Origin: Pseudorasbora parva
Taxonomy: Eukaryota > Chordata > Actinopteri > Cypriniformes > Gobionidae
Direction: 5' to 3'
Length of the DNA stretch: 64,000 bases
NCBI RefSeq assembly: GCF_024679245.1
Contig: NC_090178.1
Coordinates: forward strand, 43,820,072 to 43,884,071
Under the pieces are notes generated by a model that was not told the DNA's origin, searched no databases, and worked only from the letters and a program-made list of their open reading frames with translations. Of the stretch, positions 13,474-25,260 are shown in pieces. Position 1 is the first letter of the stretch. Each line of letters opens with the position of its first letter. A program made the position numbers and the translations under genes.

Positions 13474-14358
13474 TACAGTACAGGCCAAAAGTTTGGACAC
13501 ATTACTATTTGTAATGTTTTTGACCAAGCCTGCATTTATTTGATCAGAAATACAGATTTTTTTTTAAATATTGTTATATAATTACAATTTAAAATATTTG
13601 GTTTTCAATTTATTCTACTTTAAATGATCATTTATTTCTGTGATCAAAGCTGAATGTTCAGGATGGTTCCTCCAGTCTTCAGTGATCATGATCCTTCAGA
13701 AATCATTCTCATATGAGGATTCATTATGAGTGTTGGAAACAGTTCTGCTAATATATTTGATGAATAAAAGGTTCAAAAGAACTGCATTTATTCAAAATAA
13801 AAACATTTTCAAATAATATAAATCTCCTTTACTATACATTTTTATCAATATAACAAATCCTTGCTGAATAAAATTATTGATTTATAAAAAATAAAAATAA
13901 AATGACTGACCCAAAAGTACTGACCAGTAGTGTATATTGTTGTTACAAAAGATTTCTATTTTTAAAACATTTGCTTCTTTCTTTATTATTATTATTTTAC
14001 TTTTTTTTCATCAAAGAATTATAAAAAAGTGTCACAGGTTATGAAAAAATATTAAGCAGCAGAACTATTTCCAACTTTGAAAATAAATCCTCATATGAGA
14101 ATGATTTCTGAAGGATCATGATCACTGAAGACTGGAGGAATGATCCTGAAAATTCAGCTTTGATCACAGAAAGAAATGATCATTTAAAGTAGAATAAATT
14201 GAAAACCAATTATTTTAAATTGTAATAATATATCACAATATTATTATTATTATTTTTTTCTATTTTTGATCAAATAAATGCAGGCTTGATGAGCAGAAGA
14301 AACTTCTTTCAAAAACATTACAAATAGTAATGTGTCCAAACTTTTGGCCTGTACTGTA
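13474..14358. mobile_element. Tc1-like foldback element, copy 2
   Basis: Same family as 1232-2150. The ends are TA-CAGTACAGGCCAAAAG and CTTTTGGCCTGTACTG-TA, a clean TA target flanking CAGT termini. The left arm has lost about 20 bases relative to copy 1. The two halves pair over most of their length, so a transcript through this intron would form a long hairpin. Confidence 0.8.
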
Positions 14359-14374
14359 GGTGTAGGATTTACTT

Positions 14375-14965
14375 AAAACTTTTAGTATGGGGAACACATA
14401 TTCACTATTAATAACTATGACTCTTTCCTCAGTAAACTCCCAATTTACTGCTTATTAATTATTAGGAAGTTTTGTAGCATTTAAGTTTAGGTATTGGGTA
14501 GGATTAAGGCATGTAGAATAACGTCATGCAGAATAAGGCAATAAAGGGATAGTTCACCCAAAAATGACTCAAGCCATCCTTGGTGTATATGACATTCCTC
14601 TTTCAGACGAATTCAATCTGAGTTAAGTTAAAAAATGTCCAGGCTCTTCCAAGCTTTATAATGGCAGTGAATGGCATTTCGTAAGTTGAATAAGCTTTTT
14701 TGCGGGCTGCCATTCACTGCCATTATAAAGCTTGGAAGAGCCAGGACATTTTTGAATATAACTATAATGATTGTGTTGGTCTAAAAGAAGAATGTCATAA
14801 ACACCTGATGGCTTGAGGGAGAGTAAATCAGGGGGTAATTTAAATTTTTGGGCGAACTATATGTGCTTTATAAGTACTAATGCATAGTAATAATATCCTA
14901 GTAATATGCATGCTAATAATCAACTAGTTAATAGTGAGAATTGAACCACTAAAATATAGTGTTAC
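14375..14965. mobile_element. dispersed element interrupted by a second element
   Basis: The outer sequence (ttagtatggggaacacattc... and ...tgtgctttataagtactaat...aatatagtgttaca) matches the uninterrupted copy at about 51945-52200. At about 14541-14862 it is split by an element with AAAGGGATAGTTCACCC at its left end and GGGCGAACTATA at its right end. That insert contains a hairpin: 'ggctcttccaagctttataatggcagtgaatgg' and its inverse. Confidence 0.65.
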
Positions 14966-17900
14966 AGCAATTATTTGTTAAATTTACTGACGAGTGATTA
15001 CCGTTTCAAAGCAACGGCAGGTAACACACTGAAATAAACGTGACACTTTCAAGTAGAAAGACTGAAATACTGTGTTTTATACGGAAATACTTTCAATCTT
15101 TTTTCATTCTCAATACTTTCAATCTTTCAATAATCCGTTTTATTTACAACTTTGAAAACCAGTCAAACAAAAAACAAAATGACTTTACTGAAAACGCCTC
15201 AAAGAAATCAGTTCCTGGCAGAGAGTTCAAGCTTGAGTTCCTGTTTGTCATTATAGATTCCCCTGGGGGCATTTGAACATTGAAGACAGAAAAGACTCGA
15301 AACAACTGTTATTTCAGAGGAATCTATCATAAATCTTTTACATAACCCTGTCAGTAGAATCACAGGTGGTTTATTGAGGCATGACTAGATCTGGGACAGG
15401 TACTTTTTTCTGAAAAAATGGTCAAGGCAAAGGAAAAGGCTATTTATCAGACTGCTCACTTTTTTTCAAATTCAGAAAGTTGAAGTATTAATAAAGCGTC
15501 ATGGGTTTATTATTAACAGCTAACAACTACAAGGACATAATGTTACCACGTGTAACATAATATTATACAAACAGCCAGATTTAGGGAACTAGTTTTCACA
15601 TCAATGATCATTTATACAAATTCACTTTTTACAATAAGAGTACCTTGCTTTAACTTTCTAATGCATTATTGTTTATAAAGCCAACCATAACTAATAAGAT
15701 CTTTAGCATTGACTGTTATATGTTTACCAGTTAGTTTAAAATCCACATTAAAATCAAATGTGAAGTTCTTTGGATTTTATATGAATATATTCGCCTTACT
15801 GTTATCTATAAGCTGGTGAGCTCCAAAACAATGACAACATTCGTATTTGGAAGATATTATCATTCAAAACACTTCAGCTTCTCATCACATAGGGATATCT
15901 CATAACTAGGGGATAGGGAACGATTCAGACAGTGTTGTTTTGTCACGCAAACCTGCCGCAGCTCCGGTCCAGAGACACAATAGCAACGTATCGGACACAT
16001 TTGAATTCTACACAGGATGCTGTATTTTAAAAGTGATATGGAGATTACTACGAGGAGAAACAGTTAGAGATTAGGAGGAAAATGTGGCTTTACCGAGCTC
16101 AACGGCTCTGGCCGAGCTGTGATGTAAACCAAACTCTATTGGCTAATTTTAAAAAAGGGAGGAGCTGATCGATAAGCCACGCCTTGTCATCCTGTGCGTT
16201 TTAAGGCACTTCAGTGGGTCTTTAAAGATGTTATAAATATCATGCCTAATTCCAATATCATATTTTTTAAAAGGTTACTCTAGGAGGTAAACAAGTGAAC
16301 TCAATAAAATGTTCAACTTTTAAGATGTCAATCTGACAGGTCAAGTAGGGTGGTATACCCGCTATTTGGGCCTAAACAGAAACGGACTTAAAAAATTCAC
16401 GGGCGTAGAAAGTATGGCAACTAGCCTGAATTTCCTTTATACCAAGAACATGGACTCATCCCTACATAAGGTCTCATTTCACAAGAAACGAAGGGCCAGT
16501 TATGGATATCACAACACCAGAGAGAGCGATAGAATGTGTCCGATAAGACTTCTTAAAGGTCAGATTAATTTGGCTCCTCTCAATTCACTGGATGACTCAC
16601 GGACTGCACCACAATCACATGGCATTGAGAACATCAGAGAGCGCCTGCCACAACATCACAAACATGCAGGAATTTATGGTGGAGGCGGACAGAAATACAA
16701 ACTTGCACAATACATTTCTGCTTGAACAGAGAACAATCTCAAACTTCTGTTCATACATGTCCAGCGTATTACTGAACGATTGCTAATGAATAAAGCATTG
16801 CTTCTAGGCCATTACAGAAGAACACATAGGTGTTAGGTAAATACTGTCTGTCCTAGCTGTAGGCTAAAATTTCCCTGAGCTGCTATTAAAAAGTTTCACC
16901 TGAAAGTGCTACAGAGGAAAGGGGACTTTTCTATCGACAGATCTTTAGAGATACAGTAGGGGGCAGCAGAAAATTACAGTCTCATGTAACCTCAAGCACA
17001 TCTGACTTGAGTTAGTTAGTCTGAGAATAATATTGTATAAATGCTTTTCCCTTTTCAAATACAATTGTGTTTGGTTGGAATATGGGAAATGTGGATTCCC
17101 AAAAGATCTGTCACGATGAAGTGACTAATAAAAACCTTCAAACAAACGGCTAATTGTTTTTGGATCCGTCCTCTGTGATTCACCTACTAAACACACCCAT
17201 TAGATTGTGCAAAACTTAACTACTTACTGTCAGAAATCAATAGCAGCATGTCCTAGGATTAAAAATAAAACAAGCCAATGGTTCCATTAAATGTCTTTGC
17301 ATTTAAAGTGTACCAGCATTAACTGAAATGCACAGCTTTATAAACAACAACAAAAGCAGTTGTACACATTCCAGTGCACTAGGGGAGGAAGGCAAAGGTG
17401 GAATTTGGGATGGACTACTCTATCTGCGGTATGCCCCATTGCATAATACGGAAAGCGACAAAGCAGAAGTCTCCAGTGAATAGTTGACCACTGGAAACCA
17501 GAAACGAGGGATAACAAACCAGAGGAAATAACCAAACACACGTGCTTCCTGCAAGAGTGGCACACTGGCTCCTCTAAACACAGCACTGATTTTGTTGCTT
17601 CATGCCTGAACAGAAACGGAACAGAAAAACTATACCACGGTTGTGTTTGGGCGGCAGAGAGGGGAGAACTGACTCCAAACATTGCATTGTCAGAAACAAA
17701 GTGCTGCTTAACTGCTCATTACCAGCAGTCTGGTATTCCCCTTGAAGAATAAAACCTTGCAACCAAATCACTAGCTAGTCCCAAAATGTTGCACAGCAAA
17801 AGGGCGGTTGCAAAACATTGCATGCATAATTTGATGCTTTGGGTGTGGATGTGGTGTAAATCACTGCGAAATAATTTCTCGAAATAGCTTGAAACAAATG

Positions 17901-18328
17901 TGCTTAGATTTGTGCCTGTGGAAAGAAACAGTGACAAACCAGGGAGGTTGAATAAATACAGCTACTAAAAGACGTGCATTACTGCATAGACAAAACATGG
18001 TTCCCCAGATGTTGACACTGCCCATATCTTTATACAAGCTCATTTGATTTTAAACTGCCTGCACTGCAGAATATCTAAATCTTGCAAACTTTTAAATGTA
18101 CTTATTTTTCATTCAATTAATATAAAGCTCAGGCATTGTTCACTCAAATAGCATGCATATAAAGTTACACGCCTCTCAAGAAAAGCATGCCCAACAGTCT
18201 AATAACAGCACAACTATATTGACACTATAACAGTCACCTTGAACCTCCCACACAGCAAATACGAGCAGTGCTACTGACATCAAAGCACGTTAGAAAGATC
18301 GAGTGAATGAACTGAAAAGGACTCGTAC
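14966..18328. other. plectin intron 3' of the plectin-1 exon
   Basis: No further plectin head exon could be supported. A minus-strand ATG at about 17250 with a strong donor has phase 1 but ends in A instead of G. The stretch 15900-16300 looks like a decayed dispersed repeat. Open frames around 17340-17940 have no recognisable product. Bases 18234-18328 continue the plectin-1 reading frame only as intron read-through. Confidence 0.45.
16953..16967 (+). promoter_or_regulatory. strong CTCF-type motif
   Basis: The bases acagtagggggcagc match the extended CTCF core (CCASYAGRKGGCRS) at all but the first position, in plus orientation, 1.4 kb downstream (gene sense) of the plectin-1 exon. It could help separate the promoters of plectin-1 and 1d. 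Occupancy is inference. Confidence 0.4.
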
Positions 18329-21300
18329 CTTCAATGAAGTTGGGGAAGGTTTTGACCTCTGGCTCTTGTAGCGAATGATCCCAACAAGTATCTTCAGCGG
18401 GACCCTGCAGGAGGCCACGCTCTATGGCCAGTTCCTCCAAGACATCATAGTCCAAATCATCTCCTGCGACCTCTTGCAGTGAGGGTGCAGCAGGTTGGCC
18501 CGCAACAGGACTGGCAATCTGTTGCACTTCAATAACTTCCTCTACCACCACAATCTTCTTCCGCATGGCGTCGTCTGTGGACTGATTTTGCAGGTCGCAG
18601 GTGATCTCGTTGGCAGGAAGGGGTCCAGTGATGACCGGCTGTGAAGGGGCCTTGCTTTCTGAGAACCTGTTCGGCTTCTCTGTGCTCTGCTGTGTGTCAG
18701 AAGCAGGCGTATGTTGTGCAACGCTGGGAGGTTCCCCCTGCTCAGGGAGGGGGGTGAGCTGGGCCGAGGCTGCTGCTGCTGACGCTGAGGCTGCCGGCGC
18801 TTCCCACTGTCTCTGCGACGAGGATGTTTTTCCTTTCAGAACCTCCCGTTTTTCAGCGAAGGGCTGAGCAGGCTCCACCTCCCCTTTGTGAGCCGGGGCC
18901 TCATTCTGTACAGCTGTTGGCTGCATGCTCTCCACAGTGTGCATTCCTTCAGCGGATGTCTTTGCAGAGTCATTTGTTGCAACTTGCTCAGGGCCCTCAA
19001 CCTTAAGGAGGTCCACCTGACCTGCATCCTGAGCTGTTGTCACTTTTGTCTCAGCTGTAGGTGGAGGGGCCTGTTTTGCAGCAGATTTCTGTTTTTTCTT
19101 CTTTCCTTTTGAAGACTTTGAGGCATCCTCTGTATCCCTGTCTTTTGCAACTTTGACCTCTTCTGTGACTACAGGTCCCTCAGTCTGTTTTGAAGACTTT
19201 TGTTGAACAGAATCAATTTGTTTTGGTGTCTCTATATTAGATTGCAAAGTTTGCGCAACTACTTCTGAAGTCTTGCTGGAGTCAGCTGTGGTAATCTTCA
19301 CTTCAGCACTAGTAGATTTAGGGCTGAGATCAGGCTTGTGACCTTTAACCTCTGCCTTGACCTCAACAGCAGAAATAGCATAAGGAATCTCCACCTTTTC
19401 ATGAACTTTTAAAGTACTAGACTTGTCATCGTTAAATGCTTCTTGGGCTTCCTTTGTTTTTTGGGAACCATGTACACGCTGTTGTTTGTCAGTCATGTGA
19501 ACAGTACCTGATGCTGTGGGTGGCACTGCTGTGACGGCTGACTCAAAAGTATGCAGTGGTAGATTAATCTCTGACTTCTTTTCAGCGACTTGCATTGATA
19601 CATTTTCTTCCTTCTTAGGCAGAAGTGGCATTGCTGATTCTGGAGATTTGACCGACACCCGAGAGCTAACAGAGGTATTTGACTTCAACTCATCCACATG
19701 ATGTGGAGCAATTAAGGTCTCATCTGTTTTTTTGTTCTTGATTGGTTGTTCTTGCACATTTTTGGTCTTTGTGGTTTTCTCCACTTTTGGTTTTGATAGA
19801 GTTGTATGAGGAGCATCCTTATCCATTTTGCTGTCACCTGTGGATGTGACTTCTTGAGAGGCCTTGATACACACTTCTTCCTTCGGCTTTTCTTTGACTG
19901 ATTCAGTACTGATGGGAAATATGGAGGAATCCACAGCTGTTGCCTCCACTGTTGACAACAGGGTTGGTATATCCTGCGTGTGTTTAGTCTTTTTGGATTT
20001 CTTTGTTTTCTCCACTTTTGGTTTTGATGGAGGAGCATCCTTAGCCATTTTGCTATCATCTGTGATTGTGACTGTGGTTTCCTCTGAGACCTCTTCTTTG
20101 GGTTTTTCTTTGACCGTTTCATTGGAAACTGAAGACAAAGAGGATTTTACTGTAATTGTCTCCACTGCTGTAGAAACAGTTGTGCCCTCCTGCACAGTTT
20201 TAGTCAAAAGTTTTTTTTCAGTTTTCTCCACCTTCGGTTTTGATGGAGTAGGACAAGGAGCATCCTTAGCCATTTTGCTACTATCTGTGACTTTGGTTTC
20301 CTCTTTTATAAATACCTCAATTTTGGGCTTTTCTTTCATTGTTTCAGCAGAAACAGAAAAAACAGAGGATTCCACTGATGTTGCCACCACTGTTGATGAA
20401 ACGACTGGTATATCCTCCACATTTTTGGTTATTGTTGTTTTATGTATTTTCTCCACTTTTGGTTTTGATGGAGTAGGACAAGGAGCATCCTTAGTCATTT
20501 TGCTATCACCCATGGATGTGGTTTCTTGAGCGACATTGATAGACATTTCTTCCTTTGTCTTTTCTTTGACTGCTTCAGCAGAAACAGAAACAATAGAAGA
20601 TTTCACTGTTGTTGCCTCCACTGTTGAGGAAACAATTGGTATATCTTGCACATTTTTTGTCTTTGCGGTTTTCTGCATTTTCTCCACTTTTGATTTTGAT
20701 GGATCAGGACAAGGAGCTTCCTTAGTCATTTTGCTATCACCCATGGATGTGGTTTCTTGAGAGACCTTGAAAGACACTTCTTCCTTGGGCTTTTCTTTGA
20801 CTGCTTCAGTAGAGACAGAAAATACAGAGGATTTCACTGTTGTTGCCTCCACTGTTGACGAAACGGCTGGTATATCCTGCACATTTTTGGTCACAAGGGT
20901 TTTCTTGGATTTCTCCACCTTCGGTTTAGAGGGAGTAGGACGAGGAGCATCCTTATCTTTTTTGTTATCACCTTTGAATGTGGTTTCCTGTGAGACATTG
21001 ACACAGACTTCTTCCTTTAGGATTTCTTTGACTGTTTCAGTGGAAACAGAACACACAGAGGACGTCACTGAATTTTTCTCCACTGCTGAAGAAACAGTTG
21101 GCACATCCTGTACATTTTTTGTCACCAGAGTTTTCTGTGTTTTCTCCACTTTGGGTTCTGAGGTCATCGGATGAAGAGCATCTTTAGCCCTTTTGCTATT
21201 ATCTGCTACTGTGGACGTGGTTTTCTTGGAGACCTTAATAAAGACCTCTTCAGTGGGCTTTTCTTTTGCTGCTTCAGTAGTGACCGAAGACACAGATGAT

Positions 21301-22559
21301 TCATCTGCTCTTGATCCCACTGTTGATGAAACATTTGAAACATCCAACACATTTTTGGCCACAATAGTTTTCTGTGTTTTCTCCACCTTGGGTCGATGAA
21401 CATCCTTAGGTGTTTTGCTATCACCTATTACAGTGGATGTGGTTTGCTGGGAGACTTTCATAAAGATTTCCTCCTTAGGCTTTTCTTTGACTGCTTCAGT
21501 ATGGGCAGAAAACACAGAGGATTCCACTGCAATTGTTCCCTCTGCTGATGAAACAGTTTGCACATCCTGCATATTTTTCGTCACAAGGGTTTTCTGTGTT
21601 TTCTCCACCTTCGGTTTGGATGGAGTAGGATGACGAGCATCCCTGGCTGTTTTGCTATCGTCAGTTGTTGTGGATGTTGTTCCATGAGAGACCTTGATAG
21701 GCACTTCTTCTTTAGGCTTTTCTTTGGCTACTTCAGTGTGGGCAGAAATCAAAGAGGATTTCACTGATGTTGCGCCCAGTGCTGACAAATCTGGGCTCAA
21801 ATGAACCTTTTGTGGTTTCTGAATGAATGCTGTCTTGGTGCATTCCCTGAGTTCCACCATCTTTTCCTGTTCAACTGGCTTAGCATGGCGAGTTTCAATA
21901 GAAGGCATATGAGAGACTGAATGCATAGCAGCCTTCCTCCTAACACTTGGTTCCATCTCTTTGGTGTATTCACGATTATCAGAACGCATGGGCTGCTCTC
22001 TGGATTCCCATGATCCTTTGGGTTTAATCTGACTGCTAGCCATTGGACGACCTCTAAATCTTGGTGTTCTGTCATTGGATTCAGTAATTTCAGTTTCATC
22101 AGTGCTCTGTGTTTTGCGACGGTACCCCTGGCGATCCAGCAAAGCCTCTTGTTTTTCGGCACCCAACTTGCCGGGTTTGGGAACATAAGAAGTTGGACCC
22201 TGAACAGATTGAACATGTTCTGCCCTGCGGGCAATGGCCAGAGTGGCAGCTGGACGTTGTACTCTCTGTAGAGGCGTGGGCACAATCTCTGGAGGCAAAT
22301 GCAGGTAATCACGCAAGTATACAATCCCTTCATTAGTAAGGTACCAGTAGAAATGCTTCCACGCAAAGGTCTCCTTTACATATCCCCTGGACTTCAGCGA
22401 GCCCATGGCTCTTATCACCTGCAGGTTTCCCACACCAGAAATCTCAGGGTGCATGGTCTGAGGGCGCTTGTCTTTCTTGGCCACCATGACGCCATCCCGA
22501 AACAGATGTTCAAAGATGGCCTTCAGGCTGTCAAGGGGCATAAGCATTCCAGCAACCAT
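18329..22559 (-). CDS. plec: plectin isoform 1 first exon, giant repeat-containing head
   Basis: This exon encodes 1,410 residues plus one base of the plectin-1 head, then the donor GTACGA (18328-18323). The start ATG at 22559-22557 is in strong context (A at -3, G at +4). Residues 1 to about 95 are the plectin/S10 domain: they begin [20 protein letters not shown], contain KKDKRP and FYWYLTNEG, and end [10 protein letters not shown]. Residues 100-250 are a basic linker with [12 protein letters not shown], also recognisable in mammals. Residues ~255-935 are nine repeats of about 77 residues. Residues 935-1340 are low-complexity and rich in Lys, Glu, Ser, Thr, Ala and Gln, with a KGKKKKQK patch. 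Residues ~1355-1410 hold an acidic patch, [19 protein letters not shown], and end KTFPNFIE. The mammalian head is about 180 residues as I recall, so this one is about eight times longer. The phase-1 end with a final G gives Asp at the junction with the actin-binding domain exon, as in the other heads. The frame is open throughout, with only multiple-of-three spacing between repeats, so it is under coding constraint. Confidence 0.93.
19745..21785 (-). repeat. plec: nine in-frame coding repeats (~231 bp each) in plectin-1
   Basis: The KVEK codons (plus-strand ttctccac) recur at 21601, 21379, 21142, 20911, 20680, 20449, 20224, 20008 and 19777. Spacings are 222, 237, 231, 231, 231, 225, 216 and 231, all multiples of three. 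A typical unit reads [17 protein letters not shown], then [21 protein letters not shown], then a xKVSQETTS segment, then [21 protein letters not shown]. Basic Pro/Lys segments alternate with Glu/Lys and Ser/Thr/Val segments; aromatic residues are nearly absent, suggesting an extended disordered spacer. Resemblance to MAP-type or neurofilament-tail sequence is compositional only. Confidence 0.93.
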
Positions 22560-23209
22560 TGTGCTTCCTTGGTCTTGCAGCGTCTGAGTAAACAGGAACA
22601 GCTACGCCAAAGAAGAACGAATCACTGAATGACCTCACTCTCCAGGGTCCTGTGGCAGAGCCTGCTGCCACGTGCTTCCAATTCAATCAAAAAAGACACT
22701 AAAAATAAATACAACCTGCTATTTGTGTTTGTCCGTTGTTGTTTAGCTAACTTCCTTCCTCATCAAAAGGGTTTCTTCTTTCTTCTCAAACTTTCTCAGA
22801 GGCAAAGGAAAAACTTAGAAAAGGAAAACTGTTCTCTCCTTCACTGAGCCTTCCTTGGAAGTGAGCATAGTCCGTACTGGCAGAGTTGCAATGAGAGGGG
22901 GTGTGTGCAAAAGAGAAAGAGAGAGAGAGAGTACTATGATCCAGTCGGCCACTCCCACCTCACTCAGGCAAAGAAGAAACTGTTAGAATAAAACTGCCCG
23001 GTCGGCAGACTCTTAACAGTTGTAAATGGCTTGACATAAACACTTGCAAGGATAATTGCCAAAAGTGTAGGGAGCAAAAATAGAACTCAACAAATGGAAG
23101 AAAAAAAAAAAAAGAAGTGTCCGTTCAGCACACCTATGCTTCACTGAAACATGTACTGCAGTGTCTAAGAGGAACCACCCACAGAGGTGCTCAGCACATG
23201 TTACACACC

Positions 23210-23247
<38 letters not shown>

Positions 23248-24500
23248 GCACCATCTCAGAGAGTAAATTGGTCAATGAGAAGCTAGGTTAGTGAAAAGGA
23301 GACACCCGTCACGTATGTCATCCAATAGGTAAAATACACAATTATTAACACGCACCTTAGGCAACTAGGGTTTACACACTTAGCTCGTGTGACGGGACAC
23401 TCCTTTTGCCCTACAGCGACTTGAATTCCTCACAACATTCCTTGCAGCGAGTCCTTTGGATATGAGATTACTAGGTTGACATTGAACATTTGAACATGAA
23501 TGACTGATGAATCAGAGCAGATACTGCACAGAAAGAAAGCATGATATAGGGACTCAAGTGGAAAAAAAGTTACACTAAAAGCACATCATTGTAAGCGCAA
23601 TCCCATGCAGACGAATACACTAGCAGAAGAACACATGTTACTGTTTAGCTTGTTTTAAACTGAGGCCAATCTCAAATGAATCGCTGGATAATGTTTAGCA
23701 TTCTGATCCATTTGTATACTTTTATACAGCAAAATCCATCTTTAACTATAGAGTTAAAAGATGATAAAAGACTGCAGCATTACACTAAGCACGTTTTTAC
23801 TAGCACTGTTGGCAGTACAATGACATGATGCAACAGTTTGAAAGAACAGATGAAGAATTCATCTACGGCTCTCTCAATCTCAATATAGCGGTTGAATTTG
23901 AGTTTCCTATGAGAGAGTCTACTAAATAAAGAAGCACGCTTTGCTGCTAACCTTTCGAAGGAACCATGGACATGGTGTCTGATTTGTGAGGGAGAGCAGG
24001 ACCGGGATAGACACAGACAGATGCAGATAGAGAGAGAGCAGAAAGTGAGAGGGGTAGAGTTGCACTGATTGTCTCTAATGCCTTCTGGAAAAACTGAATA
24101 ATGCTTCTTAATGACCACTGTAATTACCAGTTTTCTGAATATATCTGGTAGGAATATGTGGTAGGGATATGCCATGCCGCCACCTCATACCTCAAATGGA
24201 AAATGTTTTTGTTTTAATCACCATGGAAACCGTCAGACAGTGTGTCAGTTCCGGGAAACTCGAATATCCTCTTTCACGTCGCTCCAACGCCGTGAAAATA
24301 ACTTCTGGGCAGCTGTGCGGGACATCACAGTACCCTCAACCAAGAACAACCTATCTGTCATATTCAGCACATTTGAGTGCATATGATGCGATTTATTAGG
24401 ACTTATTGGTGGTGTCTGATTGGCCACAATAGTAAAATACTTTTTTTATTAGAATAATGTGGTTTATTATAATGTTAAATTGTACATAATTATTATTATT
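22560..24500 (-). promoter_or_regulatory. plectin-1 upstream region (5'UTR/promoter)
   Basis: Lies directly upstream of the plectin-1 start codon in gene sense. It contains a short (GA)n run on the plus strand (22912-22931), a (GT)18 tract (23212-23247) and no clear TATA box. A less AT-rich stretch with several CpGs at 24165-24320 might be a start region. Open frames of 60-131 codons here are not recognisable. I cannot place the transcription start or any 5'UTR intron. Confidence 0.4.
23212..23247. repeat. (TG)18 microsatellite
   Basis: Perfect dinucleotide tract in the plectin-1 upstream region. Confidence 0.95.
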
Positions 24501-24507
24501 ATTTAAC

Positions 24508-24700
24508 TTACACTACCACTCAAAATGTTGGATTCAGTAAGATTTTTTTTTAACAAAAGTATAATAATTAAATCATTCTATTCAGCAAAGATGCAATAAA
24601 TTGTGAAAGTCATTTATAATATACAAAAGATTTCTATACGAAATTATTTTGCTCTTTTGAGATTTTACAACATTAATTAAAATTAACATTTTAACAACCC
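24508..24700. repeat. fragment of 'CAAAAGTTTGGGGTCAGTAAG' family
   Basis: Begins 'cactaccactcaaaatgttggattcagtaagatttttt' and continues with aaagatgcaataaattg and acaaaagatttctat, as in the copies at 56281-57025 and 62235-62530. Only one end is present. Confidence 0.6.
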
Positions 24701-24799
24701 CCCCACCCACACAAAATTACGATATTAATAATCATTTAACCTATTTTTAGCAATGAAAAAATAGACCTAGAAAGGATTTCTTTTTTCAGTAGCATGTTA

Positions 24800-25260
24800 T
24801 ATTAAGGTGACAAAGTTACAAGTTACTAAATGTACTTACTATAGCAATAACAGTAAATTATGCATAACTGCAACCCTAAGCCAAACCATAACTCTATAGG
24901 GTAACACTTTATTTTACAGTGTCCTTCACTGTAAAAAAATCCAACTTATGTTTTCTATGACAAATTCAGCTTTTAAAGTTTATTCAACGATTTAACATGA
25001 AAGAAGTTGAGATAACTCAAACAAAGTTTGTACAACTATTGACCCTAAGTTGAGAAAACTCAAAATAAATTATGCAGCTGGTTGACTTAAACTTTTAATT
25101 TTTCTTAACTTTTTGTTTTAGTTGCTGTAGTACATGATGCATAATTACATGTAACTAACCCTAATCCTACCCTAACCCTAGTAATCAGTATAACGTTAAT
25201 TCATATTACTCAGTAATTATTTGAGTAAGTACAACGTCATCTAAAAATAAAGTGTAACCG
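24800..25260. repeat. GGTAACACTTTATTTT element(s)
   Basis: Ends GGTAACACTTTATTTT (24900) and its inverse AAAATAAAGTGTAACC (25259). The interior contains a second repeat starting 'cactgtaaaaaaatccaactt'. The sequence on the left side (24800-24898) resembles the inverse of the right half and also the copy at 52240-52400, so this is a nested or tandem pair. Confidence 0.6.

Noticed and set aside
17220..17260. Minus-strand ATG CTG CTA TTG... with a GTAAGT donor
   Set aside because: Phase 1 but the last exon base is A, which would change the invariant Asp at the plectin junction; no other support.
19712..20122. Lysine-rich minus-strand frame overlapping the plectin-1 exon
   Set aside because: Out-of-frame reading of the same repeats; no independent evidence.
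19864..21633. Long plus-strand open frames (up to 221 codons) opposite the plectin-1 repeats
   Set aside because: They are regularly spaced with the repeat unit and arise because the antisense of the lysine/threonine/glutamate-rich repeat lacks stops. They have no start context or splice support, and the minus-strand frame is clearly the coding one.
23780..24175. 131-codon minus-strand frame upstream of plectin-1 (MAYPYHIF...)
   Set aside because: No recognisable domain, composition typical of noncoding DNA, and likely within the promoter or 5'UTR region.
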